Shown here piece by piece: positions 42,034 to 50,267 of a stretch of DNA of 64,000 bases; positions within the stretch are counted from its first letter, which is position 1; every line of letters starts with the position of its first letter. The notes under the pieces are model-generated. The model saw nothing but the letters and a program-made list of their open reading frames with translations. It did not search any database and was not told the DNA's origin. The position numbers and the translations under genes were made by a program. This DNA is from Clostridia bacterium. GTDB lineage: Bacteria > Bacillota > Clostridia > Oscillospirales > Acutalibacteraceae. Where the stretch lies: assembly GCA_017397845.1 (NCBI GenBank), contig JAFQHU010000021.1, forward strand, positions 1-64,000, written 5' to 3'.

Positions 42034-43509
42034 ATGACAGTAAACGAGTACTTAAAGCTTATTGATGAAGTTAACGAAAAAGGAAAATATAAACCCGATT
42101 GGTCTTCTCTGACACATCATAAGGTGCCTGATTGGTACAGACAGGATAAAGTGGGCGTTTTTATTCATTGGGGTATTTATTCCGTTCCTGCTTTCGGCAG
42201 CGAATGGTATTCCAGAAGTATGTATGACAAAAGGGTAAGAGAGTTTGAGCATCACCGTAAAACCTATGGTGAGCATAAGGATTTCGGATACAAGGATTTT
42301 ATTCCTATGTTTAAAGCGGAAAGATTTTCTGCTGCAGATTGGGTGTCTCTTTTCAAAAAGGCAGGCATAAAATATGTTATGCCCGTAGCCGAGCATCATG
42401 ACGGCTTTGCCATGTATGAAACAGAGTTTAACCGTTGGAATTCCAAGGAAATGGGACCGATGCGTGACGTTGTGGGTGAGCTTAAAGCTGAATGTGAAAA
42501 GCAGGGGCTTACCTTCTGTGCCTCTACCCACAGAGCTGAGCATTACTTTTTTATGAACCTTGGCAGAACCTTTGACAGTGACGTTAACGATGAAAAATAC
42601 AGAGATTTCTACGGCCCCGCCTATTATTGCGAAGAGCTTAATTCGGAAAATTTGGGTCGTACCACGGAGGATACATATACTGTGGGAGCCAGTGAAGAAT
42701 GGCTCAGTGACTGGCTTGTGAGAACCTGTGAGCTTATCGATAAATATCAGCCCTCGGTGCTTTATTTCGATTGGTGGATACATAACCATTCCTTTAAACC
42801 TTATCTCAAAAAGCTTGCCGCTTATTATTATAACCGTGCTGAGGAATGGGGCAGGGAAGTAACCATAAATTATAAACACGAAGCTTTTCCGCCCACTGTA
42901 GCCACTTTCGATGTGGAAAGAGGTGCGCTTTCGGGAATTTCTCCTCTTTATTGGCAAACGGATACTGCCATCGGAAAAGGCTCATGGGGCTACAGAAAGG
43001 ATAACGAATATAAAAGTGCGAGACAGGTCATCTGTGATCTTGTGGATATCGTCTCGAAAAACGGAAATCTTCTCATAAATATAGGACCAAAGTCTGACGG
43101 TACCATCACCGATGAGGAAACAGAGGTTCTGGTGACGATGGGCGAATGGCTGAAGATAAACGGTGAGGGTATTTACGGCACCACCTTTTGGAAGCAGTTC
43201 GGCGAGGGCAAGGTAAATGCAGAAGAGGGCTTTTTCAAAGACGGTGACGAAAAAGCATTCACAAACGAAGATTTCCGCTTTACATATAAAAACGGTTATC
43301 TTTATGTTTTTCAGATGCGACCCTCAAAGAACATAAAAATCAAAACATTGAGAAAGCATAATCCTCACGATTATCTTATAGAAAGCATCAAGCTTTTAGG
43401 AAGTGATGAAAGGATAGATTTCCGCAGAACGGAAGAGTATCTTGAAATGAATATTAATGGTGATTTTAAAAACGATTTACCGATATGCTTTAAAATGGAG
43501 ATAGGATAA
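42034..43509 (+). CDS. GH29 alpha-L-fucosidase
   Basis: 491 residues, no signal peptide. The GH29 barrel shows GVFIHWGIYSVPAFGSEWYS (41-60), AEHHDGFAMYE, and VLYFDWWIHNHSF with nucleophile D246; the C-terminal beta domain begins near 400. The enzyme removes alpha-L-fucose from host glycans or oligosaccharides, inside the cytoplasm. AGGAG is eight bases before ATG 42034; the earlier in-frame ATG is inside the promoter. The DUF4434 gene follows after 1 base, so they form one operon. Confidence 0.95.
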   Translation: MTVNEYLKLIDEVNEKGKYKPDWSSLTHHKVPDWYRQDKVGVFIHWGIYSVPAFGSEWYSRSMYDKRVREFEHHRKTYGEHKDFGYKDFIPMFKAERFSAADWVSLFKKAGIKYVMPVAEHHDGFAMYETEFNRWNSKEMGPMRDVVGELKAECEKQGLTFCASTHRAEHYFFMNLGRTFDSDVNDEKYRDFYGPAYYCEELNSENLGRTTEDTYTVGASEEWLSDWLVRTCELIDKYQPSVLYFDWWIHNHSFKPYLKKLAAYYYNRAEEWGREVTINYKHEAFPPTVATFDVERGALSGISPLYWQTDTAIGKGSWGYRKDNEYKSARQVICDLVDIVSKNGNLLINIGPKSDGTITDEETEVLVTMGEWLKINGEGIYGTTFWKQFGEGKVNAEEGFFKDGDEKAFTNEDFRFTYKNGYLYVFQMRPSKNIKIKTLRKHNPHDYLIESIKLLGSDERIDFRRTEEYLEMNINGDFKNDLPICFKMEIG

Positions 43510-43510
43510 A

Positions 43511-44455
43511 ATGAACAGAAAAATAGACGGAACCTTTTTTGAATTCAGACATCACAATACGGCTGAGGGAAAGTATTGGAACCCGGCTTTGGAAAAATTT
43601 ACGGGTGAACAGTGGAGAGAAAAAATACGGGAGATTTCTTCTTTGGGGATGGAATACATCGTGGTAATGGCTACGGCACTTTATGAAAGGTGTTATTTCA
43701 AATCCTCTGTTTTTCCCTTTGCTGATATGCCCTGTGACGACCCTATAGAAGAAATATTTTCCGAAGCAGACAAATGCGGAATAAAGGTTTTTCTCGGAAA
43801 CGGCTTTTACGGAGATTGGCGAAAGGCGGGGGAAAACATAAAAAGTCAGGCAGTAATCAGCCGCTCCTTTAAAGCTATGGATGAGCTTGCCCGTCTTTAC
43901 GGACATCATGAAAGCTTTTACGGTTGGTATTTTCCCGATGAGACCTGCATAATCCTGCGCTTTTCAAAGGATTTCATAAAGTATGTAAATCTTTGCTCGG
44001 CACGTTGCCGTGAGATAACTCCCGGAAAGAAAACTCTTATTGCACCCTACGGTACAAACCTTGTTCTTGCAAGTGATTACTTTGCACGTTCGTTGGCTGA
44101 AACTGACGTGGATTTTATAGCTTACCAGGATGAGGTAGGGGTAAAAAAGACAAAGGTTGACCGCACGGAAAAAATCTTTGAAAGATTACGCATAGCTCAC
44201 GACAAAGCAGGCAGAGCAGAGCTTTGGGCAGATATAGAGCTTTTTGATTTCGAGGGTATGGTTTATAAAAGTGCGCTTATTCCCGCCGAAATTGAAAAAA
44301 TCCGCAAACAGATAAAAAATGCGGCGCCTTATGTGGATAAAATTTTATCCTATCAGTATTTAGGTATAATGAATCCGCCTGAAAGTAAAGCTTTCGCAGG
44401 ACACGAAAATTCCGTGAAGCTTTATGAGGATTACAAAAGATATTTAGGTAAATAA
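43511..44455 (+). CDS. DUF4434-type TIM-barrel protein, partner of the fucosidase
   Basis: 314 residues. It starts IDGTFFEFRHHNTAEGKYWN and continues through FTGEQWREKIREISSLGMEY, FLGNGFYGDWRK and FYGWYFPDETCI, matching the DUF4434 group of glycoside-hydrolase-like barrels whose activity is unproven. GGAGATAGGATAAAATG shows its ribosome site lies inside the end of the fucosidase gene, so the two are translated together. The activity probably assists fucosylated or other host glycan breakdown, by context only. Confidence 0.75.
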   Translation: MNRKIDGTFFEFRHHNTAEGKYWNPALEKFTGEQWREKIREISSLGMEYIVVMATALYERCYFKSSVFPFADMPCDDPIEEIFSEADKCGIKVFLGNGFYGDWRKAGENIKSQAVISRSFKAMDELARLYGHHESFYGWYFPDETCIILRFSKDFIKYVNLCSARCREITPGKKTLIAPYGTNLVLASDYFARSLAETDVDFIAYQDEVGVKKTKVDRTEKIFERLRIAHDKAGRAELWADIELFDFEGMVYKSALIPAEIEKIRKQIKNAAPYVDKILSYQYLGIMNPPESKAFAGHENSVKLYEDYKRYLGK

Positions 44456-44474
44456 TAAAAGCATAAAAATATAA

Positions 44475-44512
44475 AACCGGTGTAAAAGTCCGAGACTTTT
44501 ACATCGGTTTTT
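44475..44512. terminator. Bidirectional terminator
   Basis: AACCGGTGTAAAAGTC (44475-44490) pairs with GACTTTTACATCGGTT (from 44493) in a 16-bp stem with a 2-base loop and flanking A/T runs, between convergent genes. Confidence 0.85.
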
Positions 44513-44517
44513 GTCCT

Positions 44518-45618
44518 TTACCATCTGTTCTCCACATATTCGCAGAAAGCAAACATATCATTTATTTCTAATTTCGTTCCGTCATCGAGTGTCACATCAC
44601 CGTTCCATTTTCCGTAAATCTGGTTACAGTTCATTCGTGCCACAGGGCCCAAATTCAGATCGCTCCGGTTATTGAAGGACGGCTTCATTGTCATATTGAA
44701 CCGTCCGTCCTCCGAAATGATTTTCCATTCTTCCATAAAGCGATCCTTGGGGAATTTTTCTACATCGACGGCACCGATTTTGTGTACCTTTCCGTCATAA
44801 AAAAGGCAGGTTTCCGTTGCGTGGCTTTCGTCTCCGATTGCCCATGTGATTTCAAATCCAAAGGTGTGTCTGTCGCCCTTTTTGTCGGTAAGATATGCTG
44901 CACCGCTGCCCCAATACCATACAAGCTTTCTCGGAGTATTGACCTTGCCCCAATCAAGAGAGCAGAAGGATTTATCCTTGGTGAATTCATAGGTATAATC
45001 ACCGAAACGGAAAATACCCGATATGGGCATACAGTTCTGCTTTGTGGTCATAAAAAACTTCCTGTTGTCGCCCTCGAAGGGAAGCACCGTCGTGATGCTT
45101 TCGGAGCCTTCGGGAATGTCCATGTGAAGGTCGCAGGATAATTCTTTGCCCTTGTGCTCCGTTTTGAAATAAACCGTTCTTTCCGTTTCTTTGGTGTTGA
45201 AATCGAATTCGGCGGCTTTTGATTTATGGGTGAATCGGCCAGGAGCGTCTACTCTATTGAGGGGGAGACAGCTTTTTCCGCCGATAAAAATTTTCGAGCC
45301 GTCAGCGTGAACCTCACCCGTGTGAAGGTCGATAAGACGAAGACCCATAAAGCCTCCGATGCCCACATTGGCAAAGGAAACAAGCAACTGCTTTTGTCCG
45401 TCGGTAACCGTGTAATAGTCCCATTCTTTGTGGCTTATGAGTCTTTCTCTTTTTACCAAATTGCGGTCGTATTCGAAAACGTTGTGTCTTGCCCAACCGC
45501 GTGCGTTGAGTGAGCCGTCTTTATTTAGCAGGGGAGTAGACTCGGTATATTCGGTCTGCTTTGATTTTTTTTCCCACTGAGTGAAGGGAACATAGGTCTT
45601 TTTTAATTCGTTACCCAT
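44518..45618 (-). CDS. DUF2804 protein
   Basis: 366 residues, matching the DUF2804 family. It contains KEWDYYTVTDGQKQLLVSFA, FSCxLDWGK-like FCSLDWGKVNTP and WYWGSGAAYLTDKKGDRHTF, typical of this two-sandwich fold. The family is uncharacterised and often compared with lipocalin or hydroxyneurosporene-synthase-like domains. GGAGA precedes the ATG. It is followed on the minus strand side by nothing until the terminator, and preceded by the flavin reductase gene 13 bases upstream: likely one operon. Confidence 0.75.
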   Translation of the reverse strand: MGNELKKTYVPFTQWEKKSKQTEYTESTPLLNKDGSLNARGWARHNVFEYDRNLVKRERLISHKEWDYYTVTDGQKQLLVSFANVGIGGFMGLRLIDLHTGEVHADGSKIFIGGKSCLPLNRVDAPGRFTHKSKAAEFDFNTKETERTVYFKTEHKGKELSCDLHMDIPEGSESITTVLPFEGDNRKFFMTTKQNCMPISGIFRFGDYTYEFTKDKSFCSLDWGKVNTPRKLVWYWGSGAAYLTDKKGDRHTFGFEITWAIGDESHATETCLFYDGKVHKIGAVDVEKFPKDRFMEEWKIISEDGRFNMTMKPSFNNRSDLNLGPVARMNCNQIYGKWNGDVTLDDGTKLEINDMFAFCEYVENRW

Positions 45619-45631
45619 TTTCCGTTTCTCC

Positions 45632-46192
45632 TTATTTTATCTTTTTTCCGTCGCTGAAAGCTTTACCGACAATCTCACCTAAAGCTCGGTAGGTGTGGTG
45701 AACAGGATCATAGGTCACGGGTGAAAATTTATCAAGGTCAATTTTGCCGTCGGCACTCAATATGCTTTCGTCGGCACAAACATTGATTATTTCACCTACG
45801 AGACGGCAGGTGTCTTTATCATAGCTTTTGAGCTTACATTCCAACGCCATGGGTAGCTCTTTGAAAAGGGGAGCATTGACGAAATCGCTTTTTTCGGCAG
45901 TCCAGCCGCACTTTGCGATTTTGTCCGGCTCCTTATTGCCTGAAATTATGCCAACATAGTCGGCGGCGATGATGTTTTCCCTGTTTGCTATACTTACGGT
46001 AAATGCACCTGATTTAATGATGTTTTCCGCTGTTTTGTGGGTGTCGCTGACACAGACGGAAATTTCCGTTTCCTCACTTATTCCGCCCCAGGCGGCATTC
46101 ATGGCATCAGGCTTTTCGTTTTCATCATAAGAGCCGATAATAAGCACAGGCATGGGATAAAGAATTGCTTTGGCACCGAAATTTTTTCTCAT
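45632..46192 (-). CDS. Flavin reductase-like (FMN-binding split barrel) protein
   Basis: 186 residues. The split-barrel signature is visible (PMPVLIIGSYDENEKPDAMN, then AAWGGISEETEISVCV and SGAFTVSIANRENI), which binds FMN and in relatives reduces flavins with NAD(P)H. The Cys residues are typical of clostridial members. AAGGAGG is before the ATG. Operon with DUF2804 downstream. Confidence 0.85.
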   Translation of the reverse strand: MRKNFGAKAILYPMPVLIIGSYDENEKPDAMNAAWGGISEETEISVCVSDTHKTAENIIKSGAFTVSIANRENIIAADYVGIISGNKEPDKIAKCGWTAEKSDFVNAPLFKELPMALECKLKSYDKDTCRLVGEIINVCADESILSADGKIDLDKFSPVTYDPVHHTYRALGEIVGKAFSDGKKIK

Positions 46193-46265
46193 TGTATTTC
46201 CTCCTTACGGGATATTTTACCTTTTTATTTTATCATAAAGGCAACTGTATTTCAATGAATATTGT

Positions 46266-46294
46266 TTGAGTTTTCTTTTATGTAATGATATAAT
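46266..46294 (+). promoter_or_regulatory. Promoter of the hypothetical-sigma factor operon
   Basis: TTGAGT (46266-46271), 17-bp spacer, TGATATAAT with -10 at 46289-46294. Confidence 0.65.
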
Positions 46295-46349
46295 TTAAAA
46301 AAGTCGGAAAAACCGTGGACAGATTACTCTTTATTTACGTCTTAATAAG

Positions 46350-46363
46350 TGAAACCGGTTTCA
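46350..46363. promoter_or_regulatory. 14-bp palindrome resembling a catabolite-responsive element
   Basis: TGAAACCGGTTTCA is a perfect palindrome with the central CG and flanks of LacI-family/CcpA (cre) operators. It lies about 50 bases after the predicted transcription start, a position where cre sites act as road-blocks. It supports the later ATG 46387 as the start of the next gene. Confidence 0.6.
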
Positions 46364-46386
46364 AATACAGGAAAAGAGAAAATATT

Positions 46387-47208
46387 ATGTCCGAATTATA
46401 CGGTGGTTTGTCTGCACTTAAGGACGGTACCTTTACTTTTGATGAGGTGCTCCTTTATTATACAGATATGCCCTTATCTGCTTTTGTTTTTGAAACTATG
46501 ATAAATAAAAAGAAAGAAGGAAAGAATATGGCAAGAATAATGAATCAGCCGACAGTTGATTTGAGAGGCTTTACTCCTGAAGCGCTCAGAAAGATAAAAT
46601 CCATAACAAATGTGGCTACGGTGATTTTGCCCGAAGATATGCCCGACGGATTTTCCGAGGCTTATATGCAGATTAAGAAAATGAACATCGCGGGGGAAAT
46701 CAGAGTTCCTGACAGCGCACAGTTTTTTAACGGAGATGTTACTCTCACCCGAAATGATGTTACAAATGACAGTGTAATTATGTGTAACGGTATGGCATTT
46801 GTAAGTGACATTCCTGAAGATATGAATGTCAGAATGATTATCAACGGCACTTTGATAAAATCAGAAAGTGCTTTTATAACTGTTACGAGCATAAACGGCA
46901 CAAAGGTCGAGGTAAGCGACGATGTGAAGCCGGTAAAGGGAAAAGCACAGCTTACTTTTGATAAAAACTTCGCAGATAATATAGAGAAAAAAACAATTCT
47001 CGTTGCTTGCGGAAAGATATATATTTCCGATGATGTGACCGAAGAAATGCTTTCAGAAAAGCAGGTAAAGTTTGTTTCCGTGGGAAAAATAATCGCCCGT
47101 AGGGAGCTTCACGGATATATACAGGCAAACAGTGATGCTGTCGGAAAGGTTCTGACAGCGGAAAAAGCAAAAAAAACGGAAAAGAAAAAATTATTCAGGT
47201 GGAAATAA
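46387..47208 (+). CDS. Uncharacterised protein paired with an ECF sigma factor
   Basis: 273 residues, soluble. An N-terminal helical part (about 1-50) is followed by an Ile/Val-rich, beta-repeat-like region (NGDVTLTRNDVTNDSVIM, NGTLIKSESAFITVTSINGT, KTILVACGKIYISDDV), perhaps a beta-helix, and a basic Lys-rich tail ending FRWK. I recognise no named family. ATG 46387 is preferred to 46315 because the latter would read through a palindromic operator; ATG 46528, with a good AAGGA, is an alternative. The ECF sigma gene starts one base after its stop, so the two are coupled and it may regulate that sigma factor. Confidence 0.55.
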   Translation: MSELYGGLSALKDGTFTFDEVLLYYTDMPLSAFVFETMINKKKEGKNMARIMNQPTVDLRGFTPEALRKIKSITNVATVILPEDMPDGFSEAYMQIKKMNIAGEIRVPDSAQFFNGDVTLTRNDVTNDSVIMCNGMAFVSDIPEDMNVRMIINGTLIKSESAFITVTSINGTKVEVSDDVKPVKGKAQLTFDKNFADNIEKKTILVACGKIYISDDVTEEMLSEKQVKFVSVGKIIARRELHGYIQANSDAVGKVLTAEKAKKTEKKKLFRWK

Positions 47209-47209
47209 A

Positions 47210-47707
47210 ATGGATTACATACCTGCCGAAGCTTTTGATGAGCTTTGGGAAAAGCATAACAAAAAAATATATTTCTATTTCCGCAGACAGTTCGATGTGG
47301 ATACCGCCGAGGATTTATGTCAGCAGACATTTATGAAGGTGTGGCAATATCTTTCCTTTTATCAGGGCAGGATATATAAGTCAAAATCATGGCTTTATGC
47401 CGTAGCTAAAAATGTCAGGAACGATTATCTGCGTACAGTGCAGTCGAGAAAAATGAATTACAGCTATGCCGATCTTTACGAAAAGGAAATCCCTGTCGAA
47501 TACAATTTCGACGAATCATTAAGCATACAGCGTGCTGTGGACAGGTTGACCGAGGAGGAAAAAGAGCTTCTTTCAGTTTCGCAGTATTTGTCCAGTAAAG
47601 AGGTGGGCTCACTTTACGGTATTTCTGCTTCAGCCGCACGCAGCAGAGTGCAGAAGGTGAAAAGAAAACTGAAGGTTTATTTGGAGGAAACAGAGGTAAA
47701 TATATAA
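47210..47707 (+). CDS. ECF-type RNA polymerase sigma factor
   Basis: 165 residues with both sigma regions: region 2 (IYFYFRRQFDVDTAEDLCQQ, then TFMKVWQYL) and region 4 HTH (LSSKEVGSLYGISASAARSR). Such factors direct RNA polymerase to a small regulon in response to envelope or stress signals. No canonical transmembrane anti-sigma follows; the uncharacterised gene directly upstream is the only candidate partner. The start codon is one base past the preceding stop. Confidence 0.85.
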   Translation: MDYIPAEAFDELWEKHNKKIYFYFRRQFDVDTAEDLCQQTFMKVWQYLSFYQGRIYKSKSWLYAVAKNVRNDYLRTVQSRKMNYSYADLYEKEIPVEYNFDESLSIQRAVDRLTEEEKELLSVSQYLSSKEVGSLYGISASAARSRVQKVKRKLKVYLEETEVNI

Positions 47708-47714
47708 ATACCGC

Positions 47715-47743
47715 TTTACTTTTCTTTAAAGATATTTTATAAT
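47715..47743 (+). promoter_or_regulatory. Promoter of the GH43-like gene
   Basis: TTTACT (47715-47720), 17-bp spacer, TATAAT (47738-47743), 31 bases before the ATG. Confidence 0.55.
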
Positions 47744-47774
47744 GACGTAAAATATCATTACGGGAGAATTTATT

Positions 47775-48677
47775 ATGGCTTCTTATTTATTCGCTCATTT
47801 TACGGAAACAAATGAAGACAAAGAAAGTGTTTGGTTTGCTGTCAGCGGTGACGGACTTAATTGGACGGACCTTGGCTCTGACGAGCCTTTGCTTTATTCC
47901 TCCGTCGGCACTACCGGAATAAGAGACCCTTTCATTCTCTACGACGAAAAAAGAGAAAAATATGTAATTATAGCCACCGACCTGTGCACCACCAAGGGCG
48001 GCAGTTGGGATGATTTTTCTGCACGGGGCAGCCGATGCCTCGTGGTATGGGAGTCCGATGACCTTATGCATTGGACGAAGGAAAGACTCGTCGAGGTCGG
48101 TATTCCCGAAGCGGGATGTGTGTGGGCACCCGAAGCCGTTTATTGCGCAGAAAGAGACAGTTGGTTTGTTTTTTGGGCATCGAGAGTAAAGGGCAAGCAG
48201 AGAATTTACGGCTCCTTTACCAAAGATTTTGTCACATTTACTCCTGCTTTTGAGTACATTGATGCGGTGACCGATGTAATCGATACGAATATCGTACGGG
48301 ACGGGGGCTGTTATTACCGCTTTTCAAAGGATGAAACAAACAAGACGATTATCGTTGAGCGGTGCGAAGAGCTTGTACCCGGAGACGGGAAGACCTTTGA
48401 GAGAATTCCCTGTGAGCTTTTGGACGGCTTTTTCGGGCTTGAGGGTCCCGAAGCCTTTCAGCTTCCCGACGGCAGATGGTGTCTTATTGCCGACCAATAT
48501 CACACAAAGGGCGGATATTTGCCCATGATATGCGATGATTTATCGAAAGCAGATTTCAGCATTCCCGACAAAGCCTCTTATAATATGGGTAAAAGAAGAA
48601 AACGTCACGGAAGTGTAATGAAAATCAGTGACGAAAAAGCGAAAGAGCTTATTGAATTTTACGGTATAGACGAATAA
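47775..48677 (+). CDS. GH43-like five-bladed propeller glycosidase
   Basis: 300 residues without signal peptide. The propeller repeats include VWFAVSGDGLNW, TGIRDPFILYDEKREKYVII (conserved RDP), GCVWAPEAVYCAERDSWFVF (conserved WAPE) and LEGPEAFQLPDGRW (conserved EGP). These match GH43-type arabinofuranosidase/xylosidase-like enzymes. The N-terminal catalytic Asp of the first blade is not obvious (HFTETNEDK), so activity is uncertain. It ends at a terminator shared with a convergent hydrolase gene. Confidence 0.75.
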   Translation: MASYLFAHFTETNEDKESVWFAVSGDGLNWTDLGSDEPLLYSSVGTTGIRDPFILYDEKREKYVIIATDLCTTKGGSWDDFSARGSRCLVVWESDDLMHWTKERLVEVGIPEAGCVWAPEAVYCAERDSWFVFWASRVKGKQRIYGSFTKDFVTFTPAFEYIDAVTDVIDTNIVRDGGCYYRFSKDETNKTIIVERCEELVPGDGKTFERIPCELLDGFFGLEGPEAFQLPDGRWCLIADQYHTKGGYLPMICDDLSKADFSIPDKASYNMGKRRKRHGSVMKISDEKAKELIEFYGIDE

Positions 48678-48683
48678 AGAAAG

Positions 48684-48715
48684 CCTCCCGACACAGTCTT
48701 TGAGCTGTCGGGAGG
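48684..48715. terminator. Bidirectional terminator
   Basis: CCTCCCGACA (48684-48693) and TGTCGGGAGG (48706-48715) form a perfect stem between convergent genes, followed by TTTTT a few bases later. Confidence 0.8.
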
Positions 48716-48722
48716 TGAATTT

Positions 48723-49607
48723 TTAATGCTCGAAATATGTTTTGCAGTATTCCAAAAGCTTCGCCTGATATTCTTTATGTACATCGGGGTCGTTCAGCAA
48801 AGTATGAATGGAATTCGGATAAAGGAAAAAATCATGTCTTGCCGTGGTTTTTTCGAAAGCAGATTTCATGGAGTGATAGTTTTTTACGGAAACGACGGGA
48901 TCCTTTCCGCCGTAGGCAAAAAGCGAAGGTATGCATTCGGAGCTTACATAGCTTACGGGTGAAACGGAGGCGATGGTTTTGTCTGCTTTGCCTGTTTTTG
49001 CCATATATGATGTGATCTTTTTCCCCGAAAGACCGCTTACGATTACGGGACACAGCTCACCCCAAATGTCATAGCTTAAATCGGCGGGAGCAACCATATT
49101 TGCCGTGAAGGCAAGCTTTATGGGTGCTTCATCAGCTCTCGTATAGGAATAGAGCAAAGAGATGTGACCGCCGGAGGAAAAGCCTGAGGTAGCCGCTTTG
49201 GTGATATTGAGATTTTTTTCGGCGGAAAATTCCGCTATTTCGTCGAGAGCCATACCGATTTCATCCAACATCACATCAACAGTAAAGTCCGAAGCGCTGT
49301 CTTCTGAATAAAGAGTATAATTCATGGTGGCGGTGATATAGCCCTTTTCCGTCATTTCGATGCATCTGGATGCCATTTCTCTTTTGTCTCCGTTTGACCA
49401 CGAGCCGCCGTGGATAAAGAGAATGCAACCGTTTTCCGGTCTGTCGTAGGCTATGTCGGGGACATATATGTCCAATACCTCTCTCGGCTCGTTGCCGTAA
49501 CGGATGTCGCTGAACATATTATAGGTTTCAGTCATGGGAAAAAGCACGGAGAAAAAACCCGAAATATAGGCTATCAGTGCCATAACAATAGAAAGCAGTT
49601 TAGTCAT
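48723..49607 (-). CDS. Exported alpha/beta hydrolase (carboxylesterase-like)
   Basis: 294 residues. A hydrophobic N-terminal segment (LLSIVMALIAYISGFFSVLF) indicates export or anchoring. The HGGSW oxyanion motif, the nucleophile elbow GFSSGG, GGKDPVV (Asp) and NSIHTLL (His) are those of the HSL/BD-FAE-type esterases. It may deacetylate glycans or hydrolyse esters. ATG 49607 has TGAGGTA upstream, better than the start at 49625. It is convergent with the GH43-like gene. Confidence 0.85.
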   Translation of the reverse strand: MTKLLSIVMALIAYISGFFSVLFPMTETYNMFSDIRYGNEPREVLDIYVPDIAYDRPENGCILFIHGGSWSNGDKREMASRCIEMTEKGYITATMNYTLYSEDSASDFTVDVMLDEIGMALDEIAEFSAEKNLNITKAATSGFSSGGHISLLYSYTRADEAPIKLAFTANMVAPADLSYDIWGELCPVIVSGLSGKKITSYMAKTGKADKTIASVSPVSYVSSECIPSLFAYGGKDPVVSVKNYHSMKSAFEKTTARHDFFLYPNSIHTLLNDPDVHKEYQAKLLEYCKTYFEH

Positions 49608-49681
49608 TTTAATTACCTCATTCACATAATCTTAAAAAAAGATACCACAATAAAAAAACAATGTCAAGGGAAAGTATTAAA

Positions 49682-50266
49682 TTATATTAAAGACGAAATG
49701 AAAATTTCCAACCCTATAAAAATAAGAATAATACCGCCTAAAATACCTGCTTTGCCTGCCAATGCGGTTCCCGCCTTTTTGCCGATAAGAATACCGGCAA
49801 AGCAGATGAAAAATGTTACGGTACCGATAAGGATACAGGCAACGACAGCCTCGGTAAGGTTATAATCCGAGATGGTGAAGCCTACGGAAAGAGCATCTAT
49901 GGATGTGGCGATACCCTGAATGAGTAATCCTTTGAGCCCCACAGCGGGCTTTTCCTCGTAGCTTTCTTTATGCTTTAAGCCGTCACGGAGCATATCTCCG
50001 CCTATGTATACCAAAAGCACAAGGGCTATCCACGGAATAAATTTTTCGAAGGCTTGGAATTTCTCAGCCACAGTGGAAACACATATCCAGCCGATAAGCG
50101 GCATGGCAAATTGAAAAAGAGCGAAAATACCGGCTACAGCCGTAATTTTGCCTTTTTTCATTTTCGGCTCGTTAAGTCCGTTGGCCAAAGAGACGGAAAA
50201 GGCATCCATGGCAAGGCCTGTTCCAAGCAGAATACTGTAAAAAAAGAAATCAAAACCAAATTTCAT
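49682..50266 (-). CDS. mntP: Manganese efflux pump
   Basis: 194 residues with six membrane helices in the MntP/DUF204 repeat arrangement: GTGLAMDAFSVSLANGL with the conserved Asp in helix 1, and IQGIATSIDALSVGFTISDY in the second half. It exports Mn2+ to avoid toxicity. It starts one base from the end of the upstream gene (50268-51224, same strand), so it is cotranscribed with a glycosidase-like gene. I do not see a yybP-ykoY-type Mn riboswitch upstream, so control here may be by the operon promoter. Confidence 0.9.
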   Translation of the reverse strand: MKFGFDFFFYSILLGTGLAMDAFSVSLANGLNEPKMKKGKITAVAGIFALFQFAMPLIGWICVSTVAEKFQAFEKFIPWIALVLLVYIGGDMLRDGLKHKESYEEKPAVGLKGLLIQGIATSIDALSVGFTISDYNLTEAVVACILIGTVTFFICFAGILIGKKAGTALAGKAGILGGIILIFIGLEIFISSLI

Positions 50267-50267
50267 T

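Noticed and set aside
42052..42957. 301-codon open frame antisense to the GH29 gene
   Set aside because: Shadow of a conserved glycosidase; no ribosome site or recognisable motif.
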